Origin: Eudromia elegans
Taxonomy: Eukaryota > Chordata > Aves > Tinamiformes > Tinamidae
Direction of reading: 5' to 3'
DNA: 64,000 nt
Assembly: GCA_003342815.1 (NCBI GenBank)
Contig: PTEX01000314.1
Span: 234,244-298,243, forward strand
The notes under the pieces: model-generated
Database searches by the model: none
Told to the model about the DNA's origin: nothing
Seen by the model: only the letters and a program-made list of their open reading frames with translations
Shown: in pieces, positions 23,701-37,645 of the stretch
Position numbering within the stretch: the stretch's first letter is position 1
Layout of the letters: the number at the start of each line of letters is the position of its first letter
Made by a program: the position numbers and the translations under genes

Positions 23701-26700
23701 AAAGTGATGGGGAAGAGACTACTTAGACTTTAACTGATAATCCTTATTGGAATCTCATTTTTACCTATTCAGGAACTAGGATAGCTTAAATATTTTAGCT
23801 AAACCCTCAACAAGTTCTTAAAGATACATGGAGGGTGTCCACACAATGTTAGTAGCCTCAAGAGCAGACCAGATGTACCAGTATATAGACTTGTGCTGTC
23901 TGTCTCCAAAGCTTCATGTTACTACAGCTGGACTGCTCCCACACAAAGCTGCTTTGAAGTTCTCCAAGGCATAAAATACAGCTGTGACCCAGGAGCATTA
24001 AGTACCATTTTTTTCCTCCATATAGACTGGTATCATATATATAGACTCTGTATCTGAAAGATATAGAGCCTAGTTGATGTCCCACTACAGCCAGGGAAGG
24101 TTCTGGCTTTAGAGCTTAGGCTTGGCCCACAACCATTTATATTGTATAACTCACAATTAATGCTTTGCTATTAATGGTGGTGCCTAGTTTTGCCATCTGC
24201 GCAGTGAAAACCAAACAAGAAAAGAAACAGTATAGTACATGTGTAGTCAGCCACCACATGCTATGGGATACTTTTTATTTTGTCTCAGTCACTCTCACAA
24301 GCTGCTAAAGGAAAAAACCAAGAAGGCAGAAACACCTTCTATAAGTTTTGAGGTGGCATGGATTTGTGCACCACTTTTCAGTCTGTTTCACCTCTGCTTC
24401 ATCCCTGTTACTTCAGAATTCATCTTGGTGCCTTGCAGTCCTGACAGCAGGGCACATCTTATGGGATAAGAAGTGCTGCGCTTAAAATGGCCCCATTCTA
24501 TGGTTAGTCTGATTGCTATCTCTGACCTTCTGCACACATCTCAATCAAGTGCCTCATTTCTCCAGGCTACTCCCCTCTGTTCAGAGTAAAGACCATGTGC
24601 AGTGCTAAGACTTCATTCTGTCTTTGTACTGGTAGGGGTTTGGACAAATAGAACTTAGACCACAATTTTATAACAGCTATTGGTCATACAAATAATATTG
24701 GTGCATATAAATACTATTGCAGAAATCTAATAAATACTACATCATGCTAAAGAGAGTATGGCCATTGCTAGTAGAATAAACAAAGGAAGCACTATGAGGA
24801 AAAAGAATACTAAGAATATGCCAAAAGTGGCCATAAAGTCTAATAACCCAAAACCACAGAACTAGAGATAACACATGTAACAAATAAGATACCCTGGAAA
24901 ATAGCATTTTTATTCCCAGCTTTTGATGAACAAAATCCCTTTCTAAAGGTTAGGTTAGCTGAATTCTTAATATTTTTATGAGTCATGTGGCTGCTACACA
25001 GAGATCGTTACTCCATCATGAAGCAATCTAGTTCATGATGCTCATGAAGCATCATGAAGTAATGGCATGAATTTATCACATAATTGAGAATGTATTTTTT
25101 TAAATATTATTTTATTAGATTTTTGAACAATTGACCCAAACCTTGAGATAGGATAGGATTACAGGGAAGCCTGAACAGATGCCAGGGAAAAGTGCTTACC
25201 ATTATCCTCAGAGCCGTAGGGAAGCAAAGGAAGCTCATTTTCAGAGCCATGGCAACAAGTGCTTTTCTGCGTAGATGGGTACCATCTTTTTGTGGTCTAC
25301 AGTTGGCTTTGTCAGTAAAATGGTTCTTGAGCTGTGAAAAGCTCAGTACAAGCAAGATGCTATCAAACTTTGGTAGCATAACTTTGGCAGCCCTAGCAGC
25401 AAGAGGCTATCAAAATTATGGACCACACTTCATCCAAATGCTGAGCAGAAAATAATGCTAAAGCTATAGAGAGATCAATTCTCTGCTGCTTTCCCACCAT
25501 TCATTCACTTGTGAAGACAAGTGTCTAGGAAAGACTTCCTGGGGAGACATGGAGCAGAGGACGGTGCCTTAGTAAGTTGCCTTAGTGACTGTAATGTTTT
25601 GCTTGTATTTGCTGCTTCTTCCGTGCATGACATGAAAGCTGCCGTAGTTATCAGCCTCTTGAGAGTACCATGCAGCAGTCTTCACGTCATTACAGATTCT
25701 CATTATTCACACAATGGTGCACAGGATTTTAATGTAGCCTATTTGTTGAACACCCCAAGGGATGATTTAGGATTGTAGCAAAAACTTAAGAACTGAAAGC
25801 CAAACGTCCATCCTTTGCTGCCAACCCATTGGTATGTTTATGACAGGTTATGGAAGAAATAAAAAGGGCCACCTTGCCTTTAAACCCTTTCCCTTCAAAT
25901 TAATGCCATTTTACAAAACTACATGCCGCTGCCTCTGTGCAATTCTGCTGCAATCCTGTTATTAACTGGTGTCTCTCGTTAACCACTGTTGATTCATGGC
26001 TTTGTGCTGGCAAAATAAAACGATCACAGCAATGTTTGTCATCATATCTGGAGTATTGCTGAGATGGCTACATTTAAGATATTGACTCTCATCAATACCT
26101 CCTTCACCTCTAAATTACAGTAGTGCAGACTGCAAAGTAGCACCCTGAAAGCAGTGTCGTGACTAGATTGCTATATCAAGTTAATGCCATTTTTGCCTGG
26201 CAGGCAAACTCACAGTGCTTCCCAGGACCTCTCTCTCACACACAATTGTAAATCTGACACAAACATACCAACCATACTAGTTTTTAATAGTTTTCTGAAG
26301 CTTTGCGAGCAGAGCAGTCCATGTCAGTTTGAAGCTGCTCTTCTAAATTGTCTTGCGTCCAAAATGGTTCAAATACCTTCCAGAGCCAACATGAGTGAAT
26401 TGCTGGCTCAATATTGCCTTGGAGCAAGAAAACGGGATGCTCTTTTTAAACCTACAGGCTCACAGCTCATCTGCACTAGCACAGGGATTTCAGTTTTCCA
26501 ATTTTGTTTTTACAACAGGCCGAAAGCATGCCAAGCTTCACTTCAATGAAGGATTGATGCACAATCCATTCAGGCTCCCTCTCTAATCAACTGGATTCCC
26601 CTGAGGCTGCAATTGAGCAGTGACTGCAGAGTTACCAAGACATGTCAGCCTGAGGGGGAGCACATGCCACCTGTCCCATCTCCAAACAGGCATGTCACAG

Positions 26701-27760
26701 AGACATGTGTGACTTTTGTTTGCTTGCTTTGTTTTTCCTTTGAGGCAGAGACAACATTTTAATTACCTCCTTCATGGACCCCTCACTGAAAATATATCAA
26801 TAGATAGACCTGTCACTTCATAGCCTGGCTTTTTTTTTTTTTTTGTAATCTTGTTTCCAGAATCACCAGCACACAGCTGACTTGGAAACTTCTAGCCTCA
26901 TTTACCTTGGGATAGTGCCATCAGGTATCATAAACCTTACTCCTTGACCATGTATCTTCTTTCATGGAGCAAGGCATGCAGAGTAGCGCTGCAGCAGCAG
27001 AGTAGAATGCCCTCGGCCCGGAGACTATCCTCTACCTTGAGCTGGGATTTTGAACTCTGACATTCCAAGCCGCGTCCTGCAAGGCTCTGAACCTCTGCTA
27101 CAAGAGCAGGCTTGCAGATATGAGAAGTTAGTTACACATTTCACTTCCCCCATCTACCCCAATTCCCTCACCTGTAAAACATAGCTTACTTTACCCTAGC
27201 TCACAGAACACCATGATCATGTTATTTATATCCAGATTCACATTCAAACTATGCAGCTATAAACACCTAGCAATATCACATAAATGTCATAATTGTAGCT
27301 GCTCACCAGAACATGGGAGGATTTATGTAAGGACACAAATAGTGACTTTCAGTGAGGGTGGAACACATTGCTATTCTGCATAAATCTGAGCACAACATAC
27401 ATGGTAAAAATTAATCTTGGATCACCATTTTTAGATCTCTCCCACAAACTATTTCAAGAAACTATTTCTGTTGGATTTACATTAGGCTTTGATTTGAACA
27501 AGAGGCAGAAATAAGGAAGCAAGGAAAACAAATTTTTCTGTGATATTTGCTATTTACAATAAGTAAATAGGCAGATTACATCCTCCTCCAGATATACACT
27601 TAGATCCCTTTAAAAAGCAACAATGATGACTAGAAAAGATTTGAGTCATGGGCACTGGTCTCCATTCTCAGAGCTTTTGAGTCAACTGAGTAGTCAGAGG
27701 CAAATAAACAGATTTAACAGGTTGTGCCAAATTGATTCAAAACATTTTCTGCAGAGACTC
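20800..27760. other. AT-rich unique DNA, no firm gene
   Basis: Nothing is firmly recognisable. Weak minus-strand exon-like segments are discussed under findings, including 25200-25331. A T-tract lies at 26830-26844. The stretch at 25.9-26.6 kb has a plus-strand frame of 121 codons (26184-26549) without any recognisable motif; I consider it chance. Confidence 0.5.
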
Positions 27761-27764
27761 CAGA

Positions 27765-27855
27765 AAGATAGGAATTGCTGTACTGGATCAAACCAATGGG
27801 CCATGTAGTCCAGGATCCTGTTTCCAACATGGCCAATACCAGATGCTTCAGAGGT
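27765..27855 (+). repeat. Ancient amniote interspersed repeat fragment
   Basis: The sequence around ATTGCTGTACTGGATCAAAC, CAATGGGCCATGTAGTCCAG, GATCCTGTTTCCAACATGG and CCAATACCAGATGCTTCAGA matches the core of a common old repeat found across turtles, crocodiles and birds, probably an ancient CR1-type 3' end. It is diverged and short, consistent with an insertion predating modern birds. The limits are approximate. Confidence 0.5.
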
Positions 27856-28655
27856 TAGCTGCCATTTAAGCCTCAGTGACTTCTTTGTACAATAAAGGTG
27901 AATGGTGTGGAATTATATTGCAACATGCTGAGAAGAAAATTGAAGATATGGAAATTGCATTTTGTGGCTAAAATACTATTCAGACCAAAGATATTACAAA
28001 CTGGAGGACCATGAGAAATGGTTCAAAAGTCTGGCAAAGCTGTTGTGAAATCCTGTGCGGTAGTGTAGCCATCTAGCGCCCATTTGTAGAAGTTTCTTAT
28101 TTTTTCTTCTTTGGAAAATGTGGTACAGCACCTTGAAAGGTGGGAAAGATGCTGCTGTTTGGACTGAGGAAGTGGCAGTGAAGATCTGAGAGTAGCAAGA
28201 AGTACTCTATGTGTAATATTTACAGATCTGGAAAACAAGATCAACAAGAGACTGGTGATTCTGAAGAATCGAAAGGGTTATCTCCAGCATGCTCACTGCC
28301 TGCAAGAGTATTGCCCCACAGCGAATAAACAAATAAAGCAAGTAGTCTGCAGAGATGGAAGAGCTTACATGCTTCCAAAGCATTCAGAAACACTTGAAAA
28401 CTGCTGAGACTTGCTCTAGTCTAGAATGCAAAAAGGAGCACATGATCAGAACCAAGGTCAAATCTGTCCAGTGCTTTGGCTCTGGCAATGACCAGTTCCC
28501 AACAAGATACATGTTGGGCCACCTGTTGGGCCACCTCCTGATCTATAGAATCTGGAGATTAGTGGCTTTAAGCCCTGAAGTGGGAGTCTTAAGAAATCTA
28601 CCCATCCATAAATATTTTTAGCAACATTCATTATGACCAATATTTATTACATATT

Positions 28656-30885
28656 ACAGAATCATAGAATGGTTAAGGTTGGAAGGGACCGCTAGAGATC
28701 ATCTAGTCCAACACCTCTGCTCAAACAGCAACATCTACAGCACATGGCACAGGGCGGCATCCAGATCTCCAGAGAAGGAGACCCCACAACCTCTCCGGGC
28801 AGCCTGTTCCAGGGCTCTGTCATCCTCCTAGTAAAGAAGTTATTTCTCACCTGTAGATGGAACTTCCTGTGTTTCATCTTGTACTCCTTACCCCTTGTTG
28901 CATCACTGGCCACAAACTGAGAAGAGTTTGGCCCTCTTCCCTACATTCTCCCCTCAGGTACTTATACATATTGATGACATCGCCTCTCAGTTTTCTCTTC
29001 TCTAGGCGAAACTGGCCCAGCTTGCTTAGTCTTTGCTCATAAGATAGATACTCCACTCCCTTAATCGTCTTTGTTGCTCTACGCTTGACCCCCTCTAGAG
29101 ACCCCCATGTGCCTCTTGTAACGGGAAGCTCAGAACTGCACATAATACTCCAGATGCAGCCTCACCAGAACTGAGTAGAGGGGCAGGATCACCTTCCTCG
29201 ACCTGCTGGAAACACTCCTCCTGATGCAGGCCAGGATCCCATTGGCGTTCTTGGCTATGAGGGCACATTGCTGACTCATGGTTAACTCGTTGTCAACAAA
29301 GACTCCCAAATCCCTCTCCTTGGAGCTACTTTCCACTAGGCCGACCTCTAATCTGTATGGGTGGGTTATTCCTCCCCAGTGCAGGACCCTACACTTGCCA
29401 TGAGTGATGAACCTCATGAAGTTCATCAAGGAACACTCTGCCCAACATCCCAATCTGTCTAGGTCCCTCTGAACAGCAGCACAGCCCTCTGGAGTGTTGG
29501 CCGCTTCAGCCAGGTTGGTATCATCTGCTGGATGCACTTGCTCAGGGTGCACTTTGTCCCCTAGTCCAAGTCATTGATGAACAAATTGAACAGCACTGGG
29601 CCCAAGGTGTCCCTTGAGGACACCACTGGCCACAGGCCTCCAACAAGATTTGGCCCCATTTATCACCATCCTCTGAGCTCTGCCATCCAGCCAGTTCTCA
29701 ATCCACCTCACTATCCACTCAGCCAATTCACACTTCCAGAGCTTGCCTATGAGAGTGTTATGGGAGACTGTGTCGAAAGTATTGTTTAAGTCAAGGTAGA
29801 CAATATCCATGGGTTTCCCATCATCCATCCATCCATCCATCCATCCATCCATCCATCCATCCATCCATCCATCCATCCAGTCTTCCCGTCATAGAAGGCT
29901 ATCAGGTGCATCAAACATGATTTCCCTCTGGTGAATCCATGCTGACTACACTTGACCTCCTTCTTTTCCTTGATATGCCCAGAGATGGTCCCCAGGATGA
30001 GATGCTCCATCACCTTTCCAGGGACAGAGGTGACACTGACCGGCCTGTAGTTTCACGGCTCCTCCCTCTTGCCCATTTTGAAGACTAGAGTGACATTGGT
30101 TTTCTTCCATTCTTCCGGCACCTCTCCCAATCTCCATCACCTCTTGAAGATGATGGAGAGCGGCTCAGCAATAACTCCTGCCAGTTCCCTCTGCGCTCTT
30201 GAGTGCATCCCATCCAGCCCTATAGACTTATGGGTGTCCAGTTTGTCTATATAATCCCTAAACCAATCCTCCTTGATCAGTGGAAAGTACTTTTCTCTCT
30301 CTCTCTTGGTTCTCTCTCTTATATTCAGACTCTGAAGTTCATGGGGACTAGTCTTAGCAGTAAAGACAGTTGCGAAGAAGGCATTTAGTAACTCTGCCTT
30401 CTCTGCACCCTCCATCACCAAGGTACCCTCTGAATTCAGCAGCGGCTAACCTTTTTCCTAGTCTTCCTTGGCTCCTGATGTATTTATAGAACCCCTTCCT
30501 GTCATCCCTGAAATCTCTTGCTAACTCTAATTCTAAATGGGCGTTGGCCTTCCTCCTTGCACCCCTGCATTCTCTGGCAATGTTCCTATACTCTTACCAT
30601 GTCGCCTGCCATTGCATATGCATTCTTTCCCTCATTAAGTTTATCCAGCAGCTCCTTGCCCATCCACACAGGTTCCCTGCCCCGCCTTGCTCAGGAATGC
30701 ACTGATCCTGAGCTTTGAGAAAGTGGTGTTTGAATATTAGGCAACTCTCCTGGATCTCCTTTCCTTCTAGGACCGTGGCCTAGGAGATTTCTCCAAGGAT
30801 CTCCTTGAAGAGGTCAAAGCTGGCTCTCTTAAAGTCCAGGGATGCAATCCTACTTCTCGCCCAGCTTCCTCCTACTGGAGATGCA
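28656..30885 (-). mobile_element. CR1 LINE, long minus-strand copy
   Basis: The 3' terminus is at 28656-28690 (ATCATAGAATGGTTAAGGTT on the plus strand) and the element extends to about 30885, where sequence equivalent to the end of the endonuclease region stops. On the minus strand I can see the linker, RT sequence including NTFDTVSHN (about 29745-29775), a degraded ADD catalytic box at about 29519-29532, and the ORF2 C-terminal and UTR tail. The frame is broken repeatedly. Within the RT region a (CATC)n array at 29821-29879 encodes repeated MDGW. It is more diverged from the other copies than the 45.66-kb copy. Confidence 0.95.
29821..29879. repeat. (CATC)n microsatellite inside CR1
   Basis: About 14.5 perfect tetramer copies are present. 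On the minus strand the array reads (GGAT)n and lies at the point of CR1 ORF2 where the homologous copy at 60.33 kb has only about 3-4 GGAT units. The array therefore appears to have expanded from CR1 coding sequence after insertion. Confidence 0.95.
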
Positions 30886-30889
30886 TGCA

Positions 30890-31780
30890 CATGGATATCA
30901 AGAGAATGTAGAGTAATTTATATAATGGAATTCAAACACACATTTTTAATGAAGTATTTCAGTATCAACCTGGGACAATCTGCCCTAGAGTTTAATTATA
31001 GACAGACAGAAAAAAAAAAAATCTGTTTTCAGCATTGAATTTCCACTTCTTTGTTTCATCCTTCTTACTTTGTGAAATAGGGAAAACAGAAGCACTGTCC
31101 TGTCTTTTTACATAACTTATCACATCCCCTTTTATTCATCTTCTTCCTGAAGCACATATAAACCCTGTCCTATTCATGCCACTTCCCTCATGGCCACAGA
31201 TCATTGTAATTGCTGTTCCTTCCGTTGATCTGCACTTTACCATGACATACAGAGCAAACTTCACTCAGGTTTAACATCACCAGCTATAGTGGTATATCAT
31301 TTGCATTGCTGCTATAGCAGACCTTTTCTTTTTGAGATAGCATCATCTGTACATTATGAGGATACTCAGACTCAGTCACAGCTCTGATTTTTCCTTGCTC
31401 ATTCCTAGACTATTATGTGTTCAGATGATATATAACAAAACTACTGAAGTGGCAATGACTGTACAGTTTCACTGCACAATCACATCATTCAGAAGATAGC
31501 CACATTGACTACTCAGCTGGTAATTTGAAGTGCCAGGGCCTGAGCCACAGGCCCAAGTCATAGCTGACTTACAGATGCATAAGGCTCTGCCTTTGTAGAA
31601 GCACACAGAACTTGCTTGTAAATCGCTTATGCCAACCTGCATGTAAGCTCATAAAATTCTGTAGGCTCTCATGCAAGTGTTTTCAATCTTGAAGGGAACT
31701 TTCTCATCTGAAGCCAGGGCTCTAGCCAGGTCCTAGACGATAAGGAAAGTAGTACATACCAGATGTTACCGCTAACAAAG
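30890..31780. other. Unique DNA between CR1 and LTR-like sequence
   Basis: No gene is seen. An A-tract of about 12 lies near 31010-31021. The upstream limit of the LTR-like sequence that begins in this area is not resolved. Confidence 0.45.
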
Positions 31781-31784
31781 ACAA

Positions 31785-32206
31785 TGCAAGTTTTGCTGAT
31801 TTGGTTTCATAAAAGCTGGACCCTCTTGTAGCGACTCACTTACGGGTGGATGCACCATTTGAGACCTCCCAGTTGCTGGAAAAGTTCTCCAAATCCTTGC
31901 TGCAACGAGGGTTCCCCAGTGACTGTAGATCAGGATGATGGTAACGTATTTAGGCAATTGGTGATGTATCTTTTTCTTCATCACTATTTTATCTCTCTCT
32001 CATATAGCAATAGTTAAGTGCATTACCTTGCTTAATTTGTCTGTTGTTAACACTCAGTGCATAGTAAGCTTATTGTTTTGTTAGATGTATCATTTTGATT
32101 CTGTACTATTTGATATTAATAGTAAAAATGACCGTTCTTTCCCTTGGTGTCTGTTTCTTTCTCTCATTCCCCACCTTCCTGCCCCGCACCATCAATTCGC
32201 AAAACA
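31785..32206 (+). repeat. Possible LTR remnant, ERVL-like (R-U5 part)
   Basis: A TATA-like CATAAAAG at 31808-31815 is followed by a segment with the character of avian ERVL LTRs. This includes GCTGCAACGAGGGTTCCCCA at about 31900, a long T-rich stretch, AGTAAAAATGACCG at 32121 acting as a possible poly(A) signal region, then a pyrimidine-rich U5-like part ending in CGCAAAACA at 32206. The 5' limit, any partner LTR and target-site duplications are not identified. Recognition rests on sequence character and memory of the family, not on an alignment. Confidence 0.4.
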
Positions 32207-35200
32207 TTTTTACATGTCTTCTCACTCTGTCCTATATGTAGTTCACATAGATATTTTGTGATGTAAAGCACCTCAGCAGGTTGTATCAGGCACTGAATCT
32301 CCTGCATGATTGTTCAGAAGGCTTTGACCTTCAGCTGGTGTATAGCAACTTGTGACATTGCATTCCAGTCTTAGAAAAGGAAAGTACATATTATGGAGTC
32401 TGAAAATAAAAAGAGTAAGTGTATGCAGAGGCATGCATGCTTACTTAAAATTAGAAATAGGGATTGTGTTTATCCACTGCTGAACAACATAAGAGATAGC
32501 AATGCTAAACCTGATTAAATTCTACCCCCTTCCTCTGCCCATGAATTGCATCAAAATGTGGAGCAAACACATGTAATAGTAAAAGAAAAACAAACAATTA
32601 GATATATTTCAAGTTTGAAGTCGATACTGTATTATTTCTTCGTAAATGCCTTCTGCTTCTTCAGAATTTTTCCAGAAACATTGCTTACAGAATTCCATAC
32701 TCTCACCATAGTCCTGCACATGGTACTGAAACTATTGAATGCGCTTGTTATTTTTCTCAATACACATCCTTGTATTTGTATTGAGAAAGGCCTTTTCATT
32801 GAAATCCCACTAAAGACTCATGTTTCATGGGTTTTCTTCCATGTATCTTCTTCGCAGTTTCTATTTATCAGGAAACAGCCCCTAATCCCCAAAGTGTGAC
32901 CCAATTTCTCCACTTCTGGCTATATGACCTTGAATCTGGCTGCATCAAAAAGAATTTTACTCAAAAACCCAGGCTGACAAAGTAATCCAGTTCATTCTGC
33001 AGAACTAAACTGTCATTATTTTTCACCTCTGTTAGCAGCTGCAAACTTTGTTAGCAGCAGTTTTATACATTCTTCTGAGAGATTGAAAAACATGAAAGGA
33101 ACTCAGCCAAGAAGAGATCCCTGAGGAATACCAGCTGAAAATGCTTCTTTTGCAAGATGATTCCCTGTTCACAATGACTATTTGAGATTTATCGGTCAGC
33201 CCATTTTAGTCCATTTAATGTGTGCTACATTTAGATTACCGAATGATAACTTTTAATTAGAAACTTGCATGGCACCAGGTCAGATATCTTAAAGAAGTAT
33301 ATCACTGTAGACATTTATCGACATTCATGTCATGGACTGAACTTACAACTGCATCAAAAAACTGACCAAATTTCATGGCATATAATTTCAACAGAAGAAT
33401 ACTGAAATGCATGAAGTGTGTTCCTGTTTCTGTTATCTTCAATTTTTTTATCAACTTCAATATTAGCCAAATCAGCCTTTAATTATCTGTGATTTTGAAG
33501 TATCCTTTCAAAAAGCTGATTTAGAGTCAATGTCTCCCCAACTCCCCCTCAACTCTCACATCTCACACCCTCCTCTGAAAGGTCCTTCAGAAGTCAAAGT
33601 CAAAACTTACATATTTATTTTCAACTTTCACAGGCACTTTTTGCATACCACTCAAAGTACCTGCTACTCTAATTATTTTAATTTCAAAGCACTATATATT
33701 CTTGTAATATTTTTCTAGAGTCTTGACAGAAATTACATCATCCTAGGAGGAAAATGAAGTGTACCCTTTGCTATTGTATGGTGAGCAAACATTTATTTGG
33801 CTGGACTTGCTCATAGGGCACATCTTTTACTGAGAATATATTCTAAGCATTGCTAGTGACATAAAGAACAACTAATACATGGCCCTGTAAATAGCTGGGA
33901 ATAAATATACATCAGATCGTACCATTACTTTAACTATCTTGACTGCTGGACTTGACTACCACATCATCTCCAGGCATTTCAACTCCCTATCTTGTGAAAT
34001 CCCAACCATTGTTGCCCAGATATATCTGCCTTGGACCAGGTAGCTCTCCTGAACTGTCAGCTACAGGATTGACTTCTGCTCTAGCTCCCACCTCCTATCT
34101 TGCCCACCCTTTGTGCTGACAGGATGAGAGGGCAGGAATTTCACTGGCAGCAAGCTCTCCACTCATTGTTGCCACCCTTTTTACTTTTCATGCCTTCTTC
34201 CACTCTGCTTCATTGCTTTACTGTCCTTCAGAAAAGAAAAAGTCAACAGGAAAGACAGACTCATCCTCAGAAGGGCCTCATGTACTTCATGGTAGCTGGA
34301 AGTCAATTGCAAGTCTGATCCAGCATAGTAACCTGCCCCCTCTCAAATTATACGAGAATATGAGTCAGCACCCCAGAGCAGAGAAGTAAAGGTACAGAAA
34401 CATGTAGGTGCAAATCAAGCTGAAGGAATAAAAAATGCCAAAACCCAAAGTCAGTATGTAGCACAACTGCAGGGAGGTCTGTGCTGCACAGCATAACAAA
34501 GTGGGCTGTTACTACTTCTTGAGTGAATACTTTGCATGTGGGCAGCACTTTTGGTCGTCAGAGTGCACTAATGTATAAAAAAAAACAATGGAGGTCACCT
34601 AGGAGTTACATCATTGCTGACACTAAATACAAAGAGTTAGATGTAGAAGGACCACAAAGCTCATGATAAATAGCAACTTCTAGTAAGAATCACTTCTTCT
34701 CCATTTACATCTAAGGCACATTTTACAGGTTGGGGAGCTGAGGGTTAAATATATGTGTTTCTCAACCTGCTAGCAGATCCCAATGCCCTGATAACCAATT
34801 CAAGGAAATTCAGGTATCATGAGCTCTTGGTTAGCACTTTCCTATTCCTATTTCCTGTTCTGCCTAGGTGATAAATGAGGCACACTGGTCAGTGAACCCA
34901 TTTGTCAATAATAAAGTACTCAAAGTAATGTTTGTCACAGACACATCTTTCCCATTTCATCTCCAGTTTATGGTCAAAATATTAATCAGTTGTGTCTTCC
35001 CTTGATTGCTTCAAGCCCTTTTCTCTGTTATCTCCTTTAATATCTCTGTGTTGCTGGAGTAGGGCATGGGAAACAATGCAGAACAAAAAGCATTATTTCT
35101 ATAATTCCACTGCAATGACAGCTCCAAAAAACCAAACAGTTCTGTTACAGAGACGATGACCACATCAGTCACTGATTTTATCATTCAATTTATGATGTTC

Positions 35201-37582
35201 TTTGTCTTCACACTTGAGCTGGGATTTACACACTACTGAGGACACGATATTCAACATTTTATTTCTGCATTTAATACTAGAAATGGTCCTGAATGGCAAA
35301 TTCAGACTCAACTGCCAACTCCCAATGTACTCGGAAGGATTTGGCTACAACATTCTGGTTCAGGCATCTCTCTAGTACTTTGGGAGATTAAACCCAGTAG
35401 GCTGTTAATAGCAATTCTGTTTTCTATGTTATATACAAAGCCCTTCCCCACTGCCTAAAAAAAATGTGAGAAAGAAAATCAATGTAATAATTTTTCTACA
35501 CTGTCAGAAAACTCAACAACAAAAAAATGCATACCACAAATAACCAAGTAGAGACAAGACAGAACGAAAATTTAACAGCAATAGAAAAAAAATTCATGGG
35601 CTGTTTATTTAGTACAGTCTACACTCCCATTTCCCTCTACAGCACAACAAGTCTACATCCTCATCCAGCTACATTTCTTCATGAGGACTACACCCTTTTT
35701 AAAAAACAAAAAACAAAACCACTTTCTCATTTCTTCCAGTCTTCTGTTACATTAGACTTTCTCATGATTTCCTAGGCACTCAATTGCATTAATTTCTTTC
35801 CTCGATTTTCCCTTTTTTTTTTCAACTCAGTTTCTGAGTCTACACATATCTGTTAATCTAACTCATCTATCAAGAGTTTTTTGAGTCATCCCTTTAATCT
35901 CTGCAGTCAGGGACTTCAGCCAGATTCTTATTATTTTTATGTGCACTGCTGCTGCCCACTGTCACAAGGTCACCCTTGAAAATAACACTACAACTCAGTG
36001 GATACTTTTTCACTTAATAAAAAATACAGCACACTGTATATCCATCATATTGTCTAGGGACTGAATACTGAAGAGTGATAGAGGGGCAAATGCTTCCTTC
36101 TGATCAGTTTGCAAGTGCATAGAGATAGTAGCCTCTTTGCCAAAATATGGTGCATGAGTGACCAGTAAGCCCAGTGTCAGACCGTGGGAAAGCTCTGGAA
36201 GTTGCCTTGGTGGCACTGGCCTCTCTTCTGTCATATTTCTTTGCAGCAAACAAAAAAGTTATCAGCGAAGAATAAGACAGAGCCATGTGTCTGAACTAAC
36301 ATTATAGGCAGTAACTTGAGGGAGGTCACTGCAGAGTCTGGAGCAGAAAAATGCTGAGCTGAGGTGGCAAATTCACCAAAAGGTGCCTACCCAGAAAGAC
36401 TACCCATCTGGGGAAATACTCAGCATTGAGTTAGCCCCTGCTCTTAGTAAGGAACAGGGAATTGACTATGGACAAAACTGCTTTAGGCACTGTTTATTCA
36501 AGGAAGTCCCTGACACAGAAAAGAATCTTTGATAGACATGCATTCTGGTTTCTGGAAGCCTCTTTTTCACCTGAATTAACACTTTTCTCTCTTCTTTTGT
36601 CTTTTTGGTTGTAAGGCAGCTCTAAAAGCCAATAAGACACAAAGGAAATAACATAAGGAAGCTGTACCAGCCGACTTGTATAAATCACAGTGAAATTAAA
36701 TCTTTTAAAGTAACAGTTTAAAAAAAAAAAGAAGTCTAAATCTACATATCACTTTAGGTTTAAACTCAATTCAAGGGCCACACAGGGGAGAAAAGACAAG
36801 AATGGAGATTTTATTGCCACGACTCATTGCACAAGTCCACAGTTCACACAGGCACTGTGAATGAGCAAGCCTGCTACCACCATTGTGAACAAGCACAGTC
36901 TATAAGTTCACCCGTATTTGCATACCAATTCATTCTAGCTAAGCATACGCTGAACACAAGCTTTCTTTTCAGCTTCAGCTCTGGATACCTAGAGCAAGGG
37001 AGCCATGGGTGACCAGGCCTCTTTTTGCCTCTGCTCCCATCTCTGTTCAGTGCCCATCTCCACTCTCCTAGCTCTACACACAGTGCTGCTAAGAGCAGTT
37101 AGTAGGTCCACATACAAGGCTTTTGTTTTCTCTTTCTCTGGATGCCAGCCCTACCTCCCCCTATTATTTCCTGACTCCAGGAAAGTAATGTTTCCTGCCT
37201 CCCAGAGCCAGTAGAATTTATTTAGCCCCTTCCCAGTAGGATCAATGCCTGCTAACAGAACAAGTTATTTCTCACAAGCATTGCCAGCCAGCTCCATGCT
37301 GCTTCAAATGAAACAGCATGTTTCATGTTAGAAATGGATTCCAAATACCAAGTTAACCTCCAGATCCTGACTGCAACTCAAATTTGGAAACAGTCGGTTA
37401 CAAAGATGTGCTAATATGTCCTTTCCTTAACTAGACACTAGATTTCTCTAACAGAGATGAAGAGCCTCTACAAGCAGAAAAACAAGTTCAGGCTCATTAT
37501 AGCAGGAGTACTCTGCAATCAGTCCCAGAAATCTTAATAGCCCAGTGCAGAGGGACCTGATATATAGTAAAGGTTTCCTTAC

Positions 37583-37645
37583 CAGTAGATACAGTCCAGC
37601 TTTAGACATAAACGTAAAAGAGTAAGGCTGTAGTCTGATGTTAGG
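37583..37645 (-). CDS. Weak candidate exon (21 codons, phase 0)
   Basis: A minus-strand acceptor (CTGATTTTGCAG, ending at 37646) and donor (CTG then GTAAGG, at 37582) enclose 63 nt. They are open in phase 0 as a 21-residue peptide starting PNIRLQPYSF. The site quality is moderate. By-eye scanning of 64 kb will give several such segments by chance, so this needs transcript support. Confidence 0.15.

Noticed and set aside
26184-26549. 121-codon plus-strand frame
   Set aside because: No domain, no clear splice or initiation context; length is within chance expectation for 64 kb.
29571-30013. MDGW-repeat protein
   Set aside because: Product of the (CATC)n expansion inside a dead CR1, not a gene of its own.
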